A stretch of 64,000 nt of DNA, from positions 24,519 through 88,518 of IMG/VR virus record IMGVR_UViG_3300042430_000335. One strand, given 5' to 3'. Under the pieces are notes generated by a model. It searched no databases. It saw only the letters and a program-made list of their open reading frames with translations, and was not told the DNA's origin. The position numbers and the translations under genes are program-made. The number at the start of each line of letters is the position of its first letter. Position 1 is the first letter of the stretch. Positions 59,686 to 64,000 of this stretch are shown here, in pieces. The stretch is from a virus.

Positions 59686-61610
59686 TAGATGTTGATTTCA
59701 CATGCACCACCTCCGCATGCCTGTATAGCACCAAAATCAACTGAATCATCCATTTCAGTCACCTTAGTTAAATCAATAGATGTCAATGAGGTGATACGTT
59801 TGTTGTATTCTTCTTCAGTAATGTCCTCGAAAGGTGCTTGAGAATAACTACCTCCCCAATAGGGCAATACCGACAAACCATTATACACTTCACGATTGTT
59901 AAACATCCAATTTCCTACAATTTCCCATTCATTATCTTCTCCCTTCTCAGATGGAGTGTAATTAGGTGATCCATCAGGAGTAATACAAGTTGAATATTTT
60001 CTACTACTATCAATAGAAATTGTAGCACTTACGTTATGTGTATTATCACCATTAATGTGTCCTGGTTTGATCCATTCTAGAGAGAACCTTTTAACACGTT
60101 CTAATGTGTCAATAGCTGTTTCTGTCCTGAATATAGATCCTTCTGGGGCTTTAACAGGAATACGTACACAAACTGTGTCTGTAGGTCTGAGGACATCATC
60201 TTCACAGAGCTCTGGATGATTTACCATTAGGTAAGCTGCCATGTCTTCATTCTTATTAAACCTCATAGTCCTGAGGTAATAAGGAGCATGCCATGCATGA
60301 ATACCACTAGCTGTACCTAACACTAGACTGGTTGTACCACTAGGCTTAATACATGTAATCCTAGCTGCCTCATTAGTTCCTATTACATTACTAATCATGC
60401 TATTCATCACCTTGGCTACATGTGCTGCTATGTCAAGATCATACTTAAGAATCTCACCAGATCCTATTCCTGTCATACCAATTCCCAATAGAGCATCCTT
60501 TTGTGTTGTCTTTTGCCAAATTGGACGGAGATAATGAAAATCTGTAAACCCAGCCTGAAGAGTTCCAAAGAATGCTGCTGTAGCAACACGCTCATTCAAA
60601 TCCTCTTGACTAGTTACATCGCTTACATTCACCTCACACAGGTTACAGAATTGATATGGTCTGAGAGCAATCTCACAACATGGATTAGTTCCCCAATCTT
60701 TATTGTTTGTCCAATAGATTCCTGGTTCACCAGATCCACTTGCTTCAATCCTCTTCCATAGAGCATTGAATTCTTCTTCACCTACCACTCCTCTTTCAAG
60801 TACAGCACTGTTATTAGCCCTACCACGCTGCTCATTTAGCATATACCACTCACCATACTTACATGTTACCATTTCCTCATCATCATGGCTAAACAAAGCA
60901 ATCATAGCACTTCTGCGGATACCACCAGCAAGTACACTGTTAGCAATATGACAAAGCATATCATGACACTCTAGAGGTGTGAGATGTTCCCCTTCTTGTT
61001 TCCTATCAAGAATAGCTTGTACGTGAGACAAACAAAGCTTAAGAGGTTCAGGACCAGGAGCTTTACCACCAGCTGTAATCAATCTAGCACCCTTCTGACG
61101 GATGGATCTAAAGTCAAACTCAGGCATAAACTTTCCCTCTAAATAGGCTTTAAACAGCACTTTTACAGCATCTGCCCATCCCATAATAGAATCTTCCACC
61201 AAATAGTGCCTTTTCTTGCCTGTTTTAGTGATTGCAGGAAGTTGTGCTACATGATGCTTCTGTACAGAATATCCAACTCCTGTTCCTCCTAATAGCAAGA
61301 ACATAGTTTCACTGAAGCTATGTAAGCTATCTATTGGAAGAAAACAACAGTTATAAATCCTTGAATTGTTCACTTCAGCAGCTGGACCAGCAAATTGAAG
61401 AGCTCTCATAGAAGGTAAGATCTTCTTATCCCTGATCATTTTAGCACTACTTACAATAGCGTTTTCTAATTTAGGATATTTCTTAATCATCATACCCTGG
61501 TACCTGTCTACAATTTCATCCCAGGTTTCTCTGCGTTTTTGTTCTGGCAAATATTTTGAATATTTACTAAACACGGTTATTTTACTCAATGCGTCCAATC
61601 CTAAATCCAT
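59685..61610 (-). CDS. Ribonucleotide reductase, class II (B12-dependent, monomeric type)
   Basis: A 641-residue protein. SRIYNCCFLP holds the first redox Cys, NPCCEIALRPYQFCNLCEVN the central active-site stretch (Asn, Cys, Glu), ITCIKPSGTTSLVLG and HAWHAPYYLRTMRF follow, and GGGACEINI closes with the C-terminal Cys pair used for re-reduction. The layout and absence of a radical-storing beta-subunit gene or glycyl-radical tail fit class II, which uses adenosylcobalamin to reduce ribonucleotides. It supplies dNTPs without oxygen dependence but needs host cobalamin. Its promoter lies inside the terminator of the upstream gene. Confidence 0.85.
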   Translation of the reverse strand: MDLGLDALSKITVFSKYSKYLPEQKRRETWDEIVDRYQGMMIKKYPKLENAIVSSAKMIRDKKILPSMRALQFAGPAAEVNNSRIYNCCFLPIDSLHSFSETMFLLLGGTGVGYSVQKHHVAQLPAITKTGKKRHYLVEDSIMGWADAVKVLFKAYLEGKFMPEFDFRSIRQKGARLITAGGKAPGPEPLKLCLSHVQAILDRKQEGEHLTPLECHDMLCHIANSVLAGGIRRSAMIALFSHDDEEMVTCKYGEWYMLNEQRGRANNSAVLERGVVGEEEFNALWKRIEASGSGEPGIYWTNNKDWGTNPCCEIALRPYQFCNLCEVNVSDVTSQEDLNERVATAAFFGTLQAGFTDFHYLRPIWQKTTQKDALLGIGMTGIGSGEILKYDLDIAAHVAKVMNSMISNVIGTNEAARITCIKPSGTTSLVLGTASGIHAWHAPYYLRTMRFNKNEDMAAYLMVNHPELCEDDVLRPTDTVCVRIPVKAPEGSIFRTETAIDTLERVKRFSLEWIKPGHINGDNTHNVSATISIDSSRKYSTCITPDGSPNYTPSEKGEDNEWEIVGNWMFNNREVYNGLSVLPYWGGSYSQAPFEDITEEEYNKRITSLTSIDLTKVTEMDDSVDFGAIQACGGGACEINI

Positions 61611-61632
61611 AGTTTTTTTTTGTTTATTAGTT

Positions 61633-61667
61633 AAAAAAAGGGGATTGCAAACTTACTGCAATCCCCT
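61633..61667 (-). terminator. Strong terminator between the small-gene operon and the reductase
   Basis: A perfect 11-bp stem AGGGGATTGCA / TGCAATCCCCT (61667-61657 with 61649-61639) with a 7-base loop, followed on the minus strand by seven T (61639-61633). It ends the transcript of the genes at 61694-64000. Confidence 0.88.
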
Positions 61668-61679
61668 CTAATAACCAAG
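61648..61679 (-). promoter_or_regulatory. Reductase promoter embedded in a terminator
   Basis: Minus strand: CTTG (61679-61676), exactly 20 bases, TAAGTTTG (61655-61648). The -7 element covers the hairpin loop and the first bases of the 3' arm. Predicted start about 61644, leader about 34 bases. Confidence 0.65.
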
Positions 61680-61693
61680 ACATTTTGAAAATT

Positions 61694-61948
61694 CTATCTA
61701 ACTAACATTCTTATTTTCACTCCCAATTCCATATCATTTGAAGTGGTTTTAACAAGATTGATTATCTCAGCATTCTGGCTAATAATCTTCTCAATGTACA
61801 ATGTAGCATCTTGAAGTTCCTCTTGGAGATGTAATAGATAGTTGTCGTGATTGTTTTCATATAACGTTGTGTTATACTTTCTTATTCCAACAGCACTTCT
61901 CTGTTGAAACTTTTCAATCACTTGGTCTACAATTGGGTCTGTTCGCAT
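61694..61948 (-). CDS. Small helical protein, MazG-like motif
   Basis: An 84-residue helical protein. VIEKFQQRSAVGIRKYNTTL then YLLHLQEELQDATLYIEKI resembles short phage proteins related to all-alpha NTP pyrophosphatases, where an EExxD-type helix binds metal. Only one such helix is visible, so activity is doubtful. It overlaps the gene upstream by 22 bases and is followed by the strong terminator. Confidence 0.5.
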   Translation of the reverse strand: MRTDPIVDQVIEKFQQRSAVGIRKYNTTLYENNHDNYLLHLQEELQDATLYIEKIISQNAEIINLVKTTSNDMELGVKIRMLVR

Positions 61949-62307
61949 ATTTTATCATTTAATAGTTTAAACGCATCTAGAATAGCAATCTTCTCCACTT
62001 CCTTCCTAGTGTCATACCATACAACATCTAAGAATTTAATATCTCTAGGATATATTTTGTAAGAAAACTTATCATTTGATACACTTATTTCAATGTATAT
62101 TTGATTTTCATCAAAAACATCAAATAGCGCTCTTGGAGAACCGTCAATGATTTTAGCTATTTTATCATTGCCAACTCCCATTTCTCTTACAAACTCCTTA
62201 AAGTTTTCAGGAAGACTGTCATCATTCAAACTTTTTAACATAATTTCTAGGTAGTAGTTATTTACCACCTTTGCTGCTTCTGGATACTTCTCTAATGTTT
62301 CTAGCAT
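61927..62307 (-). CDS. Hypothetical protein
   Basis: A 126-residue acidic protein with a helical N-terminus (KVVNNYYLEIMLKSLND) and a beta-rich middle (IYIEISVSNDKFSYKIYPRDI). No family is recognised. It overlaps genes on both sides (22 and 7 bases) in a compact small-gene operon that starts beyond or near the exonuclease gene. Confidence 0.5.
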   Translation of the reverse strand: MLETLEKYPEAAKVVNNYYLEIMLKSLNDDSLPENFKEFVREMGVGNDKIAKIIDGSPRALFDVFDENQIYIEISVSNDKFSYKIYPRDIKFLDVVWYDTRKEVEKIAILDAFKLLNDKICEQTQL

Positions 62308-62507
62308 GGTTCATTATTTTTTAAACGTTCTGCTCTTTCAGCCCACCAGTCTCTTTCATACTTAATCTCTGATATAGATATGGCATCACCCATATCCATC
62401 TCTTCATACTGCGCACCGTATTTATCACTCTCAATCTGACAAAATATAATAGCTTGGTCTACACCATGCTCATAAATCACTTTTTGTAAAAACTCTTCGT
62501 TATACAT
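62301..62507 (-). CDS. Hypothetical small acidic protein
   Basis: A 68-residue protein, helical and acidic (IIFCQIESDKYGAQYEEMDMGD, in part; then RDWWAERAERLKNNEPC). Size and charge are like phage host-takeover or inhibitor proteins, but no family is recognised. Overlaps both neighbours by 7-8 bases. Confidence 0.45.
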   Translation of the reverse strand: MYNEEFLQKVIYEHGVDQAIIFCQIESDKYGAQYEEMDMGDAISISEIKYERDWWAERAERLKNNEPC

Positions 62508-63051
62508 GTTCTTTAAGTTTATTAATGTCTAATGTTTCGTTTTCTTCTATAAATCCTTGCCAAACTTCCATAGAATCATCAAATTCTACACCAAGCTTTT
62601 CCTCCCAGAATTTCTTCAAATCCTCTGTCTTATTAAATATACGATATTGCAAAGAAATCTCATCTTTATGCAATCCGTTCTTTTTAATCTTGATGATCTT
62701 TGGAAACATAGCTTGGAACTCTCTTGATGTTTTGGAATATTTACCCATCTTTATAAGAGAGAAGTCCTTTTGAAACTTCTTGTTGAGTTCATAAACAACC
62801 ACTACAAATCCACCAGAATGGTCATAATCATCTACGATTAATTTTGTACGCTCATACTCATCGTCTAGAAACAGTTTGAATTTGTCCAAACTAGTAGGAT
62901 GAAACAGTAGATATATAGAATTCTTATACTGTACATCTCTACTTCCGTCGATTATATAAGCATTTATAAAACCATTATCTCTCAATCTTTCTCTGTCAAC
63001 TTTAAGAGTCGGCACCATGAATATACTTGTAATAGTTTTCTTAAGCTCCAT
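62500..63051 (-). CDS. Hypothetical protein
   Basis: A 183-residue protein of mixed alpha/beta character (FINAYIIDGSRDVQYKNSIY, FVVVVYELNKKFQKDFSLI, in pieces). The C-terminus is acidic and helical. No family is recognised; a conserved early phage protein is likely from position between the exonuclease and small acidic genes. It starts 2 bases after the exonuclease stop. Confidence 0.5.
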   Translation of the reverse strand: MELKKTITSIFMVPTLKVDRERLRDNGFINAYIIDGSRDVQYKNSIYLLFHPTSLDKFKLFLDDEYERTKLIVDDYDHSGGFVVVVYELNKKFQKDFSLIKMGKYSKTSREFQAMFPKIIKIKKNGLHKDEISLQYRIFNKTEDLKKFWEEKLGVEFDDSMEVWQGFIEENETLDINKLKEHV

Positions 63052-63053
63052 TC

Positions 63054-64000
63054 CTACCTCCTTATGTTTACTAATCCATTAGATAAATAATTCTCTCTTG
63101 ATATATTCCATACATCATTCTCCTTAGCCCATTTCAAATCTTCAATTAGACTAGTTACACCTGGATAGTTACGTCCTTTATGCTCAAATCCAGTGAGAGC
63201 ATCCTGCATGTCGTCTGTATCAAGTGTGTAAATCAAAGGATTAAAATAGTTTGTACTGTCACAAACGATAAACTTTGGATATTCTACATAATAATCTACA
63301 ATATCAAGTTCTTCCTTAAACTTAGTACAAGCCACCCAATACAGATAGGCTTGAATATATGCTCTTCTATAGAGATAGTATTCTTCATAGAATCCTTCTA
63401 CAGCCCAAACACATTTAAGGTCATAAACTTGTACAGTCTTGTTGGTATGATCGACAATCAATTTATCCATCATACTCTTAAACTCAACTCCTCCAACTTT
63501 ATATCCTTCTATCTGCACTTGATTGAACACTTCCCATCTTGCGCTGTTTATAAGATTAACCACTTCTGCAGTGACACTATTAGTCTTCAGTTCTGTCACA
63601 ATCTTTTCAGAATTTGTGACATCTTCTGTTGTAATCACTGTTAGTCCTTTGCTTCTTACAGTTCTGATTTCATTGTAATAAATCTCAGCATCTGTTCCTA
63701 CAAATTTACCAATTACAGCATCAAATTTGATTTTGAAACCGCTTTCAACATATGCATCTTTTGCAATTTCCTCAAACTGCCTGGAAATATTACCAAATTC
63801 ATCTGTAGCATCTTTAGTAAACTTATATAAAGCTTCTACAAATGCAAGCATTAGTCCTGTAGGAGCTGTTGCGCAGCTAGACATATAGAACCTATTGTCA
63901 AACTCTTCTGGTTCTAATAGCAATGTTTCTACAATTCTACCAATTGTAGCAGCCTGGGTGTCCTTATCATCAATCTTCTCTCCAAGAACATACTTACGAT
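63054..64000 (-). CDS. RecE/Exo VIII-like PD-(D/E)XK exonuclease (N-terminus beyond window)
   Basis: The frame stays open to the right edge, adding RKYVLGEKIDDKDTQAAT and GRIVETLLLEPEEFDNRF, so the gene continues outside. GRIVETLLLEPEEF is typical of the start of the RecE/DUF3799 nuclease core. SMMDKLIVD and VQVYDLKC give the Asp...Asp-x-Lys catalytic residues, and AYIQAYLYWVA carries the following Gln-x3-Tyr-type motif. Such enzymes chew one strand to feed a recombinase, here probably the RecA in the same block. Confidence 0.75.
   Translation of the reverse strand, partial: RKYVLGEKIDDKDTQAATIGRIVETLLLEPEEFDNRFYMSSCATAPTGLMLAFVEALYKFTKDATDEFGNISRQFEEIAKDAYVESGFKIKFDAVIGKFVGTDAEIYYNEIRTVRSKGLTVITTEDVTNSEKIVTELKTNSVTAEVVNLINSARWEVFNQVQIEGYKVGGVEFKSMMDKLIVDHTNKTVQVYDLKCVWAVEGFYEEYYLYRRAYIQAYLYWVACTKFKEELDIVDYYVEYPKFIVCDSTNYFNPLIYTLDTDDMQDALTGFEHKGRNYPGVTSLIEDLKWAKENDVWNISRENYLSNGLVNIRR

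Overview
The window looks like about 64 kb of a tailed-phage genome (or prophage) that infects a member of the Bacteroidota and is related to the crAss-like phages (Crassvirales). Three things point there. (1) Transcription signals repeatedly fit the Bacteroidota promoter form TTG/TTTG-N20-TAnnTTTG, and Shine-Dalgarno sites are nearly absent. (2) The gene order is crAss-like: a tail structural protein, a run of very large virion 'cargo' proteins, and a virion RNA polymerase carrying a DxDxD motif, with a structural/late block on the plus strand facing a replication block on the minus strand. (3) Several small families (DUF5856 Dps-like, DUF6321, DUF5522) are ones I associate with Bacteroidota phages or Bacteroidota. 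Terminase, portal and major capsid genes are not in the window. Both edges cut a gene. No tRNA, rRNA, CRISPR array or insertion sequence was seen.

Layout. 1-6,636: tail and virion structural proteins, the first three carrying Thr-rich modules. 6,724-25,497: three cargo proteins of 860, 3,839 and 1,555 residues; the largest contains the RNA polymerase core and the last a PD-(D/E)XK nuclease. 25,580-33,825: three fibre genes sharing one N-terminal adaptor; the last encodes a 2,590-residue fibre with about 230 Gly-X-Y triplets made almost only of Ser/Thr/Ala, about 75 YadA-head-like 17-residue repeats and a C-terminal S74 chaperone. 33,844-39,141: an operon for glycan and sulfate chemistry (glycosyltransferases, FkbM methyltransferase, sulfotransferase, APS kinase, nucleotidyltransferase, DUF2061 membrane protein). 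39,104-42,523 (minus): one 1,139-residue multidomain protein (methyltransferase, two glycosyltransferases, and a module resembling autotransporter O-heptosyltransferases). 42,549-45,220: a promoter, a structured leader and a lysis cassette with a PAS-domain membrane protein next to a GH19 endolysin. 45,231-53,284: further virion proteins, Thr-tailed proteins, two homing-type endonucleases, a Dps-like protein and a set of small basic proteins. 53,285-53,444: a structured non-coding stretch ending in a bidirectional terminator. 53,445-64,000 (minus): a second glycan cluster, nucleases, dUTPase, RecA, DUF5522, class II ribonucleotide reductase, small hypotheticals and a RecE-type exonuclease cut by the right edge.

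How it may work together (inference). Cargo proteins would enter the host with the DNA and start transcription through the virion polymerase. The minus block would supply nucleotides and recombination functions. The late plus block would build a virion whose Ser/Thr-rich fibres are candidates for glycosylation and sulfation by the neighbouring enzymes. Lysis would be timed by holin-like proteins, one with a sensory PAS domain. The least-described parts are the sulfation/heptosylation module beside the giant fibre, the PAS-membrane lysis protein with its structured leader, the recurring AQ-x-G / GG motif in structural and small basic proteins, and promoters built into or against terminators.
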